Part shown: piece after piece, positions 47,122 to 58,168 of the stretch
Layout of the letters: each line of letters begins with the position of its first letter
Position numbering within the stretch: the first letter of the stretch is position 1
Source of the DNA: Thinopyrum elongatum
Taxonomy: Eukaryota; Streptophyta; Magnoliopsida; Poales; Poaceae
Direction: 5' to 3'
Length of the DNA: 64,000 nucleotides
Assembly (NCBI GenBank): GCA_011799875.1
Contig: CM022301.1
Span: 320,930,929-320,994,928, forward strand
Notes under the pieces: generated by a model
Database searches by the model: none
Told to the model about the DNA's origin: nothing
The model's input: only the letters and a program-made list of their open reading frames with translations
Made by a program: the position numbers and the translations under genes

Positions 47122-48026
47122 TGTCGTGGGAAACCACGGCCACCTATGGGGCCATGAGCCCCTTTTGGTTCGGCGGGGGGATGGGCACGTTGCACAAAGA
47201 GCGGAGAAGCGTCGCGCAGCACGGCAGAGATCACACGGGCAGTCTTTACCCAGGTTCGGGCCGCCATGAGGCGTAAAACCCTACTCCTGCTTTGGTGGAT
47301 TGATGGTGGATAATGGTGGTGAACGTAGCACACTCGCCCGGCAAGGTCGCTTTGGGGGCGAGAGTGGCTACGCGCGTATGGATATGTGAGGGTCCAACCC
47401 CTTCTACGGTCGCCATGGGCCTCCTTTTATAGATTAAGGGGTCACGACATTGGCAAATCAGTCTTTGCGCACTGATTAGATAGCTAACAGTGCTATCATA
47501 TGTAACTCTGCAGGCTGACAAAGTGCATTAAATGCGCCACTCAGTGTCACATCACAGCTCGCCCGGCAGGCCCTACCGGGCTGTTTTGCCAGCTTCGCGC
47601 CTGCTCGCTTGACACGTCTCAGGACGGGTGTCATATGGAGGTGTTTGCTGTAGGAAGTGGCTGCCATGTGGCAGAAAGCAGCCATTTAGTCACCTTGGAG
47701 CTCGACACCGCTTCGATTATTGACTTGCGTAGCTTGTGAGGTGGAGCGGTGGAGTGGCTTGCCTCCGCCAGCCCCGGCAGGCTTGCCGGGACGATCTGGA
47801 GCTTGCTTCCGGGGCAAAACCCAACCCTGCCAGGCTAGCCTGCCCGGCAAGGTAGGTCCTTCCCTTGGTGACGCCTCGTTCCTCTGGCTCACCTTGGCCT
47901 TCTTGACTTGCACTTGGATCCTTCAAAGGAATTGATCCTCCTTGCTTGGTCTGATCTTGGTCTTGTAATCTTGTCTCTGGCCTGTGCACAGTCCGTGCAA
48001 TGGACCCAGGGTCTGTTGCACCGACA
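47122..48026 (-). repeat. 5' LTR (right copy) of the Tat element
   Basis: Direct repeat of 37656-38559, ending TTGCACCGACA before TAAAG at 48027. TATA on the minus strand at 47423-47431. Confidence 0.95.
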
Positions 48027-48031
48027 TAAAG

Positions 48032-48712
48032 ACTTCTCTAAAATTTCTAGGCCTCTTACAAATCTTTTACAAAAGGATGTTCCATTTGTTTTTTATGATG
48101 ATTGTGTAGAAGCCTTTGAAACACTTAAGAAAGACTTAATTTCTGCACCTATTGTTCAACCACCTGATTGGAACTTGCCTTTTGATATTATGTGTGATGC
48201 TAGTGATTATGCTGTTGGTGCTGTTCTAGGACAAAGAGTTGATAAGAAACTAAATGTTATTCATTATGCTAGCAAAACTCTAGACAGTGCCCAAAGAAAT
48301 TATGCTACACTGAAAAAGATTTTTTAGCTGTTATGTTTGCTTGTGATAAATTCAGATCTTACATTGTTGATTCTAAAGTTACTGTTCACATCGATCATGC
48401 TGCTATTAAATATCTTATGGAAAAGAAACATGCTAAGCCTAGACTCATTAGATGGGTTCTCTTGCTACAAGAATTTGATTTACATATCACTGATAGAAAA
48501 GGAGCTGAGAACCCTGTAGCTGATAACTTGTCTAGGATAGAGAATATTCTTGATGACCCACAACCTATTAATGATAGCTTTCCTGATGAACAACTAGCTG
48601 CAATAAATGTTTCCCATAGCATTCCTTGGTATGTTGACTATGCTAATTACATTGTTGCTAAATATTTACCACCTAGCTTTACATATCAACAAAAGAAAAA
48701 AAATCTTTTATG
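48032..48712 (+). pseudogene. Athila RNase H, continuation of the RT from 37655
   Basis: Begins DFSKISRPLTNLLQKDVPF and encodes RNase H with FDIMCDASDYAVGAVLGQ and, after a one-base deletion near 48310, the segment [14 protein letters not shown] and [17 protein letters not shown] stop caused by the deletion is at 48325-48327. A second break lies in the A8 run near 48700. It belongs to the same polyprotein as 35558-37655. Confidence 0.88.
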
Positions 48713-49953
48713 ATTTAAGACATTACTTTTGGGATGACCCACACCTTTATAAAGAAGGAGTAGATGGTATTATTAGACGTTGTGTACCTGAGCATGAACA
48801 GGGACAAATCCTACGGAAATGTCACTCCGAAGCTTATGGAGGGCATCATGCGGGAGATAGAACTGCTCATAAGGTATTGCAATCTAGTTTATATTGGCCT
48901 ACTCTCTTCAAGGATGCCCATAAGTTTGTTTTATCTTGTGATGAATGTCAACGAATTGGTAATATCGGTAAGCGATAAGAAATGCCTATGAATTGTTCAC
49001 TTGCTGTTGAACCATTTGATGTTTGGGGTTTTGATTATATGGGACCTTTTCCTTCCTCTAATGGGTATACTCATATTTTGGTTGCTGTTGATTATGTCAC
49101 TAAGTAGGTAGAAGCTATTCCAACTAGTAGTGCTGATCACAACACCTCCATTAAAATGCTTAAAGAAGTTATTTTCCTGAGGTTTGGAGTCCCTAGATAT
49201 TTAATGACTGATGGTGGTTCACACTTTATTCATGGTGCTTTTTGAAAAATGCTTGCTAAATATGACGTTAACCATATAATTGCATCACCCTATCATCCTC
49301 AATCTAGTGGTCAAGTTGAACTTAGCAATAGAGAAATAAAACTAATTTTACAGAAAACTGTTAATAGGTCCCAAAAGAATTTGTCTAAGAAATTTGACTA
49401 TGCACTTTGGGCCTACCGAACATCATATAAAAATCCTATGGGTATGTCTCCGTTTAAAATGGTATATGGAAAAGCTTGTCGTTTGCCTCTGGAGTTAGAA
49501 CACAAAGCTTGTTGGGCAATTAAAGAACTCAACTATGACTTCAAACTTGGCGGTGAAAAGAGGTTATTTGATATTAGCTCATTAGATGAATGGAGAACCC
49601 AAGCCTATGAAAATGCCAAGTTATTTAATGAAAAAGTTAAAAGATGGCATGATAAAAGAATCCAAAAGCGGGAATTCAAAGTTGGGGAATATGTTCTTCT
49701 ATACAACTCTCGTTTCAGATTCTTTGCAGGAAAACTTCTCTCCAAATGGGAAGGACCGTATGTTATCGAAGAGGTTTATCGCTTTGGATCCATCAAAATA
49801 AATAATGCCGAAGGTACCAATCCAAAGGTGGTCAACGGGCAAAGAATTAAACAATATATCTCAAGTACGCCTATTAACGTTGAAAGCAATATTATCCAAA
49901 CCATGACACCTGAGGAAAATATAAAGGAAACCTTCCAGAACACTTCAGAATAA
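48713..49953 (+). pseudogene. Athila integrase
   Basis: The HHCC part (HSEAYGGHHAGDRT ... CDECQRIGN) spans about 48815-48960. The catalytic core shows [13 protein letters not shown] (about 49021), MTDGGSHF (about 49206) and [13 protein letters not shown] (about 49303), giving D, D and E. Stops interrupt at 48976-48978, 49105-49107 (Trp codon TGG to TAG) and 49243-49245. The last 234 codons (49249-49953) are open and include the C-terminal [14 protein letters not shown] chromodomain-adjacent motif. Confidence 0.88.
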
Positions 49954-52377
49954 CCGAAAAGGAGGAGATATGTGATACGGTAAGTAAACGGACTCCAAAA
50001 AATCCGCAAAATATTTTTTGTCAGTTTTGGAATATAACAAAAATTAGGAAAATAAGAAACAACCGGGAAGGCAACCCTGGTGGGCACAAGACACCAGGGC
50101 GCGCCAGGGCCCCCTGGCGCGCCCAGGTGGGTTGTGCCCACCTCGGTTACCTTCCGGACTCCGTTTTTCTTCCGTTTGCTTGTTTCCCAAGATAAAAAAT
50201 CTTTATATACCTCCCGAACGTACTGACCTCCATATCACGGAGAAATCTTCTGTTCTTCTTTCTTGCTGTTTTTTGTCAAATCTGTCAGGCCAGGGACAAT
50301 GTCTCCTCCCTCTTCCAACAACGTAGAAGACAATGCTTGGTTGCTACAGGAGGAGCTGGAGGGAGAGGGAAATGAGGGTGTTGCCATGGAGGAGGATGAG
50401 GGGAACCTACTTGGAGTTCACCCTCCAGCCTCTGAGAGGGGCACACTAGCCGGCATATCCACTCGTCCCAATCCCCATTAGGCCATGAGACTAACAAACA
50501 GCCAAGAGAGCCCTGAAGTGCAGGAAGAGCTCCCTCCGAGGAGGCCTTTACACAGGTTACGTCGAAACAATTTTTACAATTTGATTCACAATTTTGGGTT
50601 CAAGAATACTCCTCGTGTGCACCTACCGTCCAATTGGGACATACCTCGTCCAAGAGAAAGTGATGCAGGAACAAACTCTTGGGGCCCGGAGAATAAACAT
50701 ATTATGGCTGAAGTGGAGAAAAACACAGAGTTACTTCATCGGGCCCTTCGAGAGATTCAAGGCTTGAGGGAGCTACTCATGATTATATTGGGAAACACTA
50801 CTATCTCATCACCACCACCTTCTTCATCACCAAAGGAGACTTGAGTTCATGGTATGGACACTCCCCTTGGCTTGTGCCAAGCTTGGGGGAGGTGTCCCGG
50901 TATCGTATCACCACCACTACCTTTGCTTTATCTATTTTAGTTTGATCTTTAGTTTTCCTATGATTTAGTTGAATAAAAGTTTAGTTCGATCCTTTCTTTT
51001 CGAGTGTTTGCTTAGTGATCTATCTATGTAATCGTGTTCGAGATATAATAAAGATTATTTCAAGTTTTGCTTTCTTTAATTTAAGTCTCAATAAAAAGAA
51101 AGGAAAATAAATGAATAAAAAGATCATATGCTAATCTTATGGTAAGTAATGACATCACATAAGGAAAAGTATAAGTGGTAAAATTTGTTGGAGATTGACA
51201 AACATAGCATTGGTCAATGATGCAACTCATGAAAGAATTAATAAGGGAAGAGAAGATTCACATGCAAATACACTATCTTGGACATCTTATATGATTGTGA
51301 GCCCCCATTAAATATTCTGTGTCAAAATAGTTGACGCTGGACAAGGAAGACAACGTAATGATTTATATTTGTTCATATTCACATAGAAGTTATATTGTCA
51401 TAGATCCTTTAACATGTGGTGCTTGCCCAATATCTTTTCTAGCCAAAAATTCCACACTAAGTAGAGATACTACTTGTGCATCCAAAAACCCTTAACCCAA
51501 ATCTTATTTCGAGAGTACACCATACCTACCTATGGATTGAGTACGATCCTTCAAGTAAGTTGTCATCGGTGCATTAAGGCAATAAAAATTGCTTCTAAAA
51601 GTGTTGGATCATTTAGTCTAAGAGAAAATTGAGCGTTGTACGAACTTGTGATGGCAAAGAATAAAAGCGACAGACTGCATAATAAAGGTTGCTATCATAA
51701 GGGGCAATACAACATGACGTTCTTTTGCATTAAGGGATTTGGCATACAAACAAATAAGCGCATGGCAACCTCTACTTCCCTCTGCGAAGGGCCTATCTTT
51801 TACTTTTATGCAGAGTCAAAGTTTTCTTCCCTATTCCTTTTTATTTTTCTTCTTTGGCAAGCATCATGTGGTGAGGAAAGATCTAGGCACATATATCCAG
51901 TTGGATATGGGTAGGCATGAGTTATTATTGTTGACATCACCCTTGAGGTGAATATGTTGGGTGGTGAAACTATAAGCCCCTATCTTTCTATGTGTCTGGT
52001 TGAAACTTTTTGTTCATGGGTACGCTGTGAGTGTTAGCAATCATAGAAGATTAAATGATGGTTGAGTATGTGGACTTGCCTAAAGGCTCTGACATGTGAC
52101 CCTTCCTGAAAATATGATGAATTGTAGTTGCAAAGTTGACTGAGAACATAGTTTGTTGGTTTTCAATAAGGTTTATGCTTTATACTTCAATGTTGTGATG
52201 AATTGTTACTTGTTCATGAGAAGTTATATGATAAAAGTTTTATGTTAAAGTTCTTTGTTGTTATAATAATATGCATGATGCTTCTATGTCCGTATTTTGT
52301 TTTTATCGACACCTCTCTCTCTAAGCATGTGGACATGTTTTTGATTTTGGTTTTCGCTTGAGGACAAGCGAGGTCTA
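49954..52377 (+). other. 3' region of the Athila element with small ORF and hairpin
   Basis: Contains a perfect-stem GC-rich hairpin (50080-50143), two consecutive small frames (about 50299-50480, acidic; 50485-50844, 119 codons, MRLTNSQESPEV...), and an internal PPT-like AAGCTTGGGGGAGGT at about 50879. 50950-52370 is AT-rich with no supported gene. In Athila elements this interval is where an env-like or extra ORF sits; I cannot show that the 119-codon frame is functional. Confidence 0.6.
50080..50143. repeat. GC-rich hairpin
   Basis: Outer arms GGTGGGCACAA and TTGTGCCCACC, inner arms GGGCGCGCCAGGG and CCCTGGCGCGCCC. It resembles the module at 33512-33599 of the same element's 5' LTR. Confidence 0.9.
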
Positions 52378-52390
52378 AGCTTGGGGGAGT
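52378..52390 (+). promoter_or_regulatory. Polypurine tract of the Athila element
   Basis: GCTTGGGGGAGT ending next to the 3' LTR at 52391, preceded by AA. Confidence 0.85.
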
Positions 52391-53805
52391 TGATACGTCC
52401 ATTTTGCATCATGTTTTGCTACTGTTATTTATAATGTTTCTATGCATAATAATGCTTTTGGGAGTAATTCTAATGCATTTTCTCTCATAATTTGCAAGGT
52501 CTACACAAAAAGGGAGAATACCGGCAGCTGGAATTCTGGACCTGAAAAAGCACATCAGAGCTACCTATTCTGCACAACTCCAAATAAGCGGAAACTTCAC
52601 GGAGAATTTTTATGGATTATATAAGAATTATTGGAGCAAATAACTACTAGAGGGTGCCCCTCTTCTGGTATATAAGTCATTTTGACCTAGAAAAAATAGG
52701 GGGAGGACTTTCGGGACGAAGCGCCGCAGTTTCGAGGCAGAACTTGGGCAGGAGCACTTTTGCCCTCCGGCGGAGCGATTCTGTCGGGGGAACTTCCCTC
52801 CCGGAGGGGGAAACCATCGTCATCATCATCACCAACAACTCTCCCATCTTTGGGAGGGCAATCTCCATCAACATCTTCAACAGCACCATCTCCTCTCAAA
52901 CCCTAGTTCATCTCTTGTGTTCAATCTTTGTACCGGAACCTTAGATTGGTGCTTGTGGGTGACTAGTAGTGTTGATTACATCTTGTAGTTGATGACTATA
53001 TGGTTTATTTGGTGGAAGATTATATGTTCAGATCCATTATGCTATTTAATACCCCTCTGATCGTGAGCATGATTATCATTAGTGAGTAGTTACTTTTGTT
53101 CTTGAGGTCACGGGAGAAATCTTGTTGCAAGTAATCATGTGAACTTGATATGTGTTCGATATTTTGATGATATGTATGTTGTGATTCCCTCAGTGGTGTC
53201 ATGTGAACGTCGACTACATGGCACTTCACCTTATTAGGGCCTAAGGGAATGCATTGTGGAGTAGTTATTAGATGATGGGTTGCGAGAGTGACAGAAGCTT
53301 AAACCCTAGTTTATGCGCTACTTCGTAAGGGGCTGATTTGGATCCAAAAGTTTAATGCTATGGTTAGATTTTATCTTAATACTTTTCTCGTAGTTACAGA
53401 TGCTTGCGAGGGGGTTAATCATAAGTAGGAGGTTTGTTTAAGTAAGAACAGCACCTAAGCACCGGTCCACCCACATATCAAATTATCAAAGTAGCGAACA
53501 CGAATCAAACCAACATGATGAAAGTGACATGATGAAATTCCCGTGCACCCTCAAGAACACTTTGCTTATCGTAAGAGACCATTTTGGCTTGTCCTTTGCC
53601 ACAAAAGGATTGGGCTACCTTGCTGCATACTATTTACCGTTACCGTTACTTCGTCCTTACAAATTATCTTGCTATCAAACTACTCGTCACTTATAATTTC
53701 AGTGCTTGCTGAAAACCACTTGTCATTTCCTTCTGCTCCTCATTGGGTTCGACACTCTTACTTATCTAAAGGACTACATTGATCCCCTATACTTGTGGGT
53801 CATCA
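52391..53805 (+). repeat. 3' LTR of the Athila element
   Basis: 1415 bases, TGATACGTCCATTTTGC to GTGGGTCATCA, followed by ACCCA. Compared with the 5' LTR it lacks the 88-base inverted-repeat module and a 14-base stretch near 53707 flanked by TTGC repeats. Confidence 0.95.
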
Positions 53806-53810
53806 ACCCA

Positions 53811-55771
53811 CATGCTTCCGAAGAACAAAGTGAAGGCCCTCAAACCCATGAACAAGATCAAGGGCAAGATCTACCACGTGAAGATGGTGATGCACCAAAT
53901 GATACCCAAGATCAAGTTCGTGTCTTCGAGCACGTTCAAGATCAAGAGCAAGCTCAAGATCAAGGGCAAGCTCAAGATCAAGATCAAGCTCAAGACGGTG
54001 CCCAAGATCAAGAGCAAGCTCAAGATCAAGGACAAACTCTAGACGGTGCTCAAGATGTGCAAGATGATCCTCAAATGCCCATCGAGGAACTTTTGGAGCA
54101 CCGTGCCGCTAAGGTGGCTTCCAAGCTCGAGAGTCAACAACATGTCAGGGAGAATGTGCTTGGAAGCTTGAGAAAAGGGGTAACTACTCGTAAACAATTG
54201 TCAAACTTTTGTGAGCATCATGCGTTTGTTTCGTGTGTTGAACCCCAAAAGGTACATGAGGCGCTCGATGATGAGGATTGGTTTGAAGCCATGCATGATG
54301 AAACTCAAGAACTTCGAGCGCAATCAAGTTTGGGAATTAGTGCCAAGGCCAGGAGGAACACAATGTCATTGGGACCAAATGGATCTTCAAGAACAAGCAA
54401 GATGCGAACAGTGTGGTTGTTCAAAACAAGGCAAGATTGGTGGCACAAGGCTACTCCCAAGTCGAGGGTATCGACTACGGTGAAACCTTTGCCCCCGTTG
54501 CTCGTCTTGAATCTATTCACATGTTGCTTGCATATGCATCTCACCATGATTTTAAGTTGCAACAAATGGATGTGAAAAGTGCTTTTTTAAATGGTCCTTT
54601 GAATGAGTTGGTATATGTTAAACAACCTTCGAGATTCAAGGATCCCAAGCTCCCCAATCATGTATACAAACTCAAGAAAGCGCTCTATGGCCTTAAACAA
54701 GCCCCACGTGCGTGGTATGAGCACCTTACCGAGTTGTTGCAAGATCATGGGTTTGAAATTGGGAAAATCGATCCCACTCTTTTTACTAAGAGGGTCAAAG
54801 GGGATTTGTTCATATGCCAACTATATGTTGATGATATTATTTTTGGTTCTCCTAACAAAACTTTCAATGATGAGTTTGCTGCACTAATGACCGAGAAGTT
54901 TGAGATGTCTATGATGGGAGAGTTGAAGTTCTTTCTCGGGTTCGAAGTCAAGCAAAGAAGAGAAGGAACATTCATCAACCAAGCCAAGTATACCCAAGAC
55001 ATGCTCAAGAGATTCAAGCTAGATGATGTCAAGCCGGTCAAGTTTCCAATGCCCACCAAATGCAAGCTTGACAGTGATCCCAATGGTAAAGCGGTGGATC
55101 AAAAGGTATATCGTTCCATGATTGGATCCTTGCTTTACCTTTGTGCATCTAGACCGGATATCATGTTGAGTGTGGGAATTTGTGCATGGTTTCAAGCCAC
55201 ACCGAAGGAAAGCCACTATGTGGCGGTCAAGCGAATCTTTCGATATTTGGCTCATACCCCAAACTTTGGCGTATGGTACCCCAAAGGAGCAAGCATCGAT
55301 CTCATGGGTTACTCGGACTCGGATTGGGCGGGAGATTGTGTGGAGAGGAAGTCAACTTCCGGAGGGTGCCAATTTCTTGGTCGCTCTTTGGTGAGTTGGT
55401 CTTCGAAGAAGCAAAATTGTGTGTCTCTCTCGTCCGCCGAGGCTGAATATGTAGCCGCCGCAAGTTGTTGTGCACAATTGCTATGGATGAGGCAAAATTT
55501 AAAGGATTACGGTGTCACATGTGACAAAGTGCCTCTTCTATGTGACAATGAAAGTGCTATCAAGATTTCTCCCAATCCGGTGCAACATAGCAAGACGAAG
55601 CATATTGAGATTCGTCATCATTTTATTCGGGATCACATCAAGTGGGGAGATATTGATATCATCTACATCAACACTCAAGAGCAACTAGAGGATACCAAGC
55701 CTCTAGATGAAGCAAGATTTCACGAGTTAAGGCATGAGCTAAATATCATTGATTTGAGCAATGTGGCTTGA
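53811..55771 (+). pseudogene. Sirevirus RT and RNase H
   Basis: It continues from 33242. A Gln/Asp-rich repeat (53858-54060) lies between integrase and RT. RT starts with HEALDDEDWFEAMHDE and continues, after frame breaks near 54305 and 54410, in a 452-codon frame (54413-55771): [43 protein letters not shown] and YVDDIIFG (54824 onward). RNase [10 protein letters not shown] and [13 protein letters not shown], ending in [14 protein letters not shown]. The RT-RNase H frame itself has no stop, so most damage lies upstream. Confidence 0.92.
53858..54060. repeat. Tandem CAAGATCAAGRGCAAGCT repeat encoding QDQ-rich linker
   Basis: Imperfect 18-base units and half-units code for repeated QDQEQA/QDQGQA. 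It lies between the integrase C terminus and RT and probably varies in length between copies. Confidence 0.9.
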
Positions 55772-56860
55772 ATCTATGCACACCCCACCACACTCATCAT
55801 CATGTCTCATTCTAGATGTAGGCATGGACATAGGGGGAGTGTTGTTCTCTCAATGAACTCTCCCTTCCCCCATTATGCATAAATCGATCACGTCTTTCAC
55901 ATTAGCCATTTTTTTATGGTACTTGTGCTTCAAAGATGAGTTTTGGTCATGGGTCCAAGGTTAAAATCTTTGCGGTGCCATACCATTTGTCTCAAACATA
56001 GGTGGCTTCGGCCACCATCCTCTCCTTGAGAGGTGTTTTGTTTTCTTTTTCCTCTAGTCGGGTTGGTTTGTGTCTTTTTGCTTTGAGTCTCTCCAAGGGT
56101 GCTTCTCTTGTTTTGGTTGTCTTTTGCTCTTGGAGTTGCTCCCTTGATTCATCGGTGTTTTCTTTGCCCGTAGCTAAGCCCTTGTTTTCCCTTGTCTCGT
56201 CGTGTTGTCGCTGGGCGGCACTATCGCTCATTAGCATCAAGCGGTACTACCGCCCGTCCGAGCGGTACTACCGCTGTGGGGCGGGGCTGGGGTTATGAAT
56301 CGGGCAGGGGGAGTTTTACTCCCCCATACCCATTCGTCTTTCTCCCCCTCGTCCGTTCCTCTCTCCAGCGACGAACTCGCCGCGGGGGGCCGCCGCCGGG
56401 CCGCCATCTCCGTGCCATCTTCTGCATTTCCGTCCGGTGGAATCGTTCCCCACCGTCTACTCTTGCCATGGATGCCGGTATTGCCTCCGTTTTCCTCTCC
56501 CTTGGTTCTCCTTGTTGAATCTAGGCTTTAGGGTAATATTGTTGGCATTCGTCAATTTTTGGCTAAATCGAGGCTTGAGTAGGGCGTAGAAGTCGGCTAG
56601 ACTAGTTGGATTGATGATTGGTAGGAGTATTTTTGAATTTGGCACCCCCGGTAGTACCGGATCTAGCAGCGGCAGTAGTCAGACCGCCGTCCTCCGCCTC
56701 GGGTTTTACTACCACTCCCGTGGAGTGGTACTACCGCTTGTAGGCGGTACTACCGCTGCCTAGGAGCGGTACTACCGCTCGGGATGCCGGACTCCATTTT
56801 TCTCATACCAATCCTTGATTCTTGTTGCCTTTTTCTGCTGGCTTATGCTTGTTTGTCTCT
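55772..56860 (+). other. Sirevirus 3' non-coding region with palindromes
   Basis: Between pol and the downstream ORF. It holds about six copies of GCGGTACTACCGC or close variants at about 56240, 56259, 56650, 56728, 56743 and 56766. The centre base is C, whereas the LTR array has G, so these are the reverse complement of the LTR unit. No supported coding sequence is present. Confidence 0.8.
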
Positions 56861-56892
56861 TGCTTTCCTTGCCAGTGTGTGTGGTTCCAGGT

Positions 56893-58168
56893 GATGGCAC
56901 CTCGGAGCACCCTGTCCATCGTATCAACCCCGGGCGTCCTGGAGGATCAAAGCGCTATCGCACTTCTGAGGGGGCTGCTGCATCATCAAGTGCTCAACCT
57001 TCGCAGCCCAAGCCTCATTCCAAGCAAATTACTAGCAAGCCGAAGCCAAAGTTCAAGTCTGTGTCAGAGATGTCTGCTAAGGAGTTCTGTGTGGCTCGTC
57101 CGCCCCTTCTGGAACCGGCAGTAGTGGTCTATCTTCTTTGATGTGCTCAAAGCAAAGAAGAACCTGTTTGTGGATGTCCGCTCCATCGACACTGCTTATT
57201 TGGAGAAGGATCGTGCCTATTTTGGTGAGGCACTTGATATGTGTGCTCAACTCAACTCAACATCCTCAAGCTCATGGAGTTCAACAAGGATTTTGATGCT
57301 AAAATGGTGGCTCAATTTTATGCCACTGTTCATCTTGGCACTGATGAGGAAAGGACCTTGACTTGGATGACCAATGGCGGACTTCTCTCAGTCAAATGGA
57401 AGGCATTCATGGAACTTTTGGGTGTTGAAGATCAGGGGCTTGATAACCCAGTTGGCTTTCGTCCCCACAAGAATGTTACTTCTACTCACAAGTCAGCTCT
57501 TTGGCCATACAACACGGTGAAGATTCACCCCGACACGCAGAAGAAGACATATGAGCTGTTTCCCTTTCTGGATATTCTTCATCGCATCTTCAGGAACACC
57601 CTTTTTCCTCGTACTGGGAACTTGGATCAGGTTCATTCTTACTTTGTGGATATGTTACTGTTTTGCCAGCATGAGAAGGAGAACAACACAGGGGAGTCCT
57701 TGGATATTTCTCATATCATGTGGTCAGAGCTCCTCTCCGCCATAACTGAGCGCAAGTGCCCCATCTATGCCCCATACCTAATGTTGCTTATTGAGAAGGC
57801 ACGGGCACATACCTATCCTGATGTCAGGCTGGAGACCGGTGAGTTGGTCTCTCATGAGATTAAGCGACTGAGACAGAAGGAGCACTGGGGCTCTCCTATT
57901 CCGGAGACTGAGATTCCTTCTGGAGCTGATGAGGTTGAGGCTGACGATGATGAGGATTATGAGCCCTCTGGAGTAGAGCCTTCGTGGGCTAAGAAGCTCA
58001 AGCGCATGATGAAGAAGTTGTTCTGCATGGAGTCTCATGGGCAGTATATGGCTCATGTGTCTGAGAAGAAGTCATGTAGCCGTCACAAGGTACTTATGCG
58101 TCAGCTTGGAGCTGAAGTTAACAGTGGGTCTGAGGACAAGATCATAGATGAGGAGGAGTGGGTTTCTC
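56893..58168 (+). pseudogene. Extra 3' ORF of the sirevirus (env-like position; plant transposon protein type)
   Basis: Begins near the ATG at 56894 (ATGGCACCTCGG). The product runs over three frames: a Pro/Ser/Lys-rich part to 57140, LFVDVRSIDTAYLEKDRAYF at about 57165-57225, then 57256-58168 open with LKLMEFNKDFDAKMVAQFYATV, DEERTLTWMTNG, KWKAFMELLGVEDQG and an acidic C terminus (EVEADDDEDYE). The FNKDFDAKMVAQFY...WMTNG pattern resembles the 'putative plant transposon protein' family (recalled). No signal peptide or membrane segment is obvious, so an envelope function is not supported. It is truncated at 58168 by a copia LTR. Confidence 0.72.

Larger units (their letters stand above)
37656..48026 (-). 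mobile_element. Tat-lineage Ty3/gypsy retrotransposon with two RNase H domains
   Basis: LTRs of 904 and 905 bases (37656-38559, 47122-48026), TSD TAAAG, minus orientation. From right to left: PBS, gag (from 47021), protease (45007-44126), RT, RNase H, a second archaeal-type RNase H and integrase (to 40665), then a 2.1-kb 3' region. The extra RNase H between RT-RNase H and integrase marks the Tat/Ogre/Retand group. Stops and frameshifts disable it. I count about 13 LTR differences by eye in the first 310 bases. Confidence 0.94.
33248..53805 (+). mobile_element. Athila-lineage Ty3/gypsy LTR retrotransposon, split by a Tat element
   Basis: LTRs 33248-34764 and 52391-53805, TSD ACCCA (33243-33247 and 53806-53810), tRNA-Asp PBS at 34776, PPT AAGCTTGGGGGAGT before 52391. 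Own coding lies at 34871-37655 and 48032-49953. RT has FMDDF rather than YMDD and the protease motif is CDLGAS, both typical of Athila. The 3' LTR is 102 bases shorter than the 5' LTR owing to two deletions. Without the Tat insert the element is about 10.2 kb. Confidence 0.93.
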
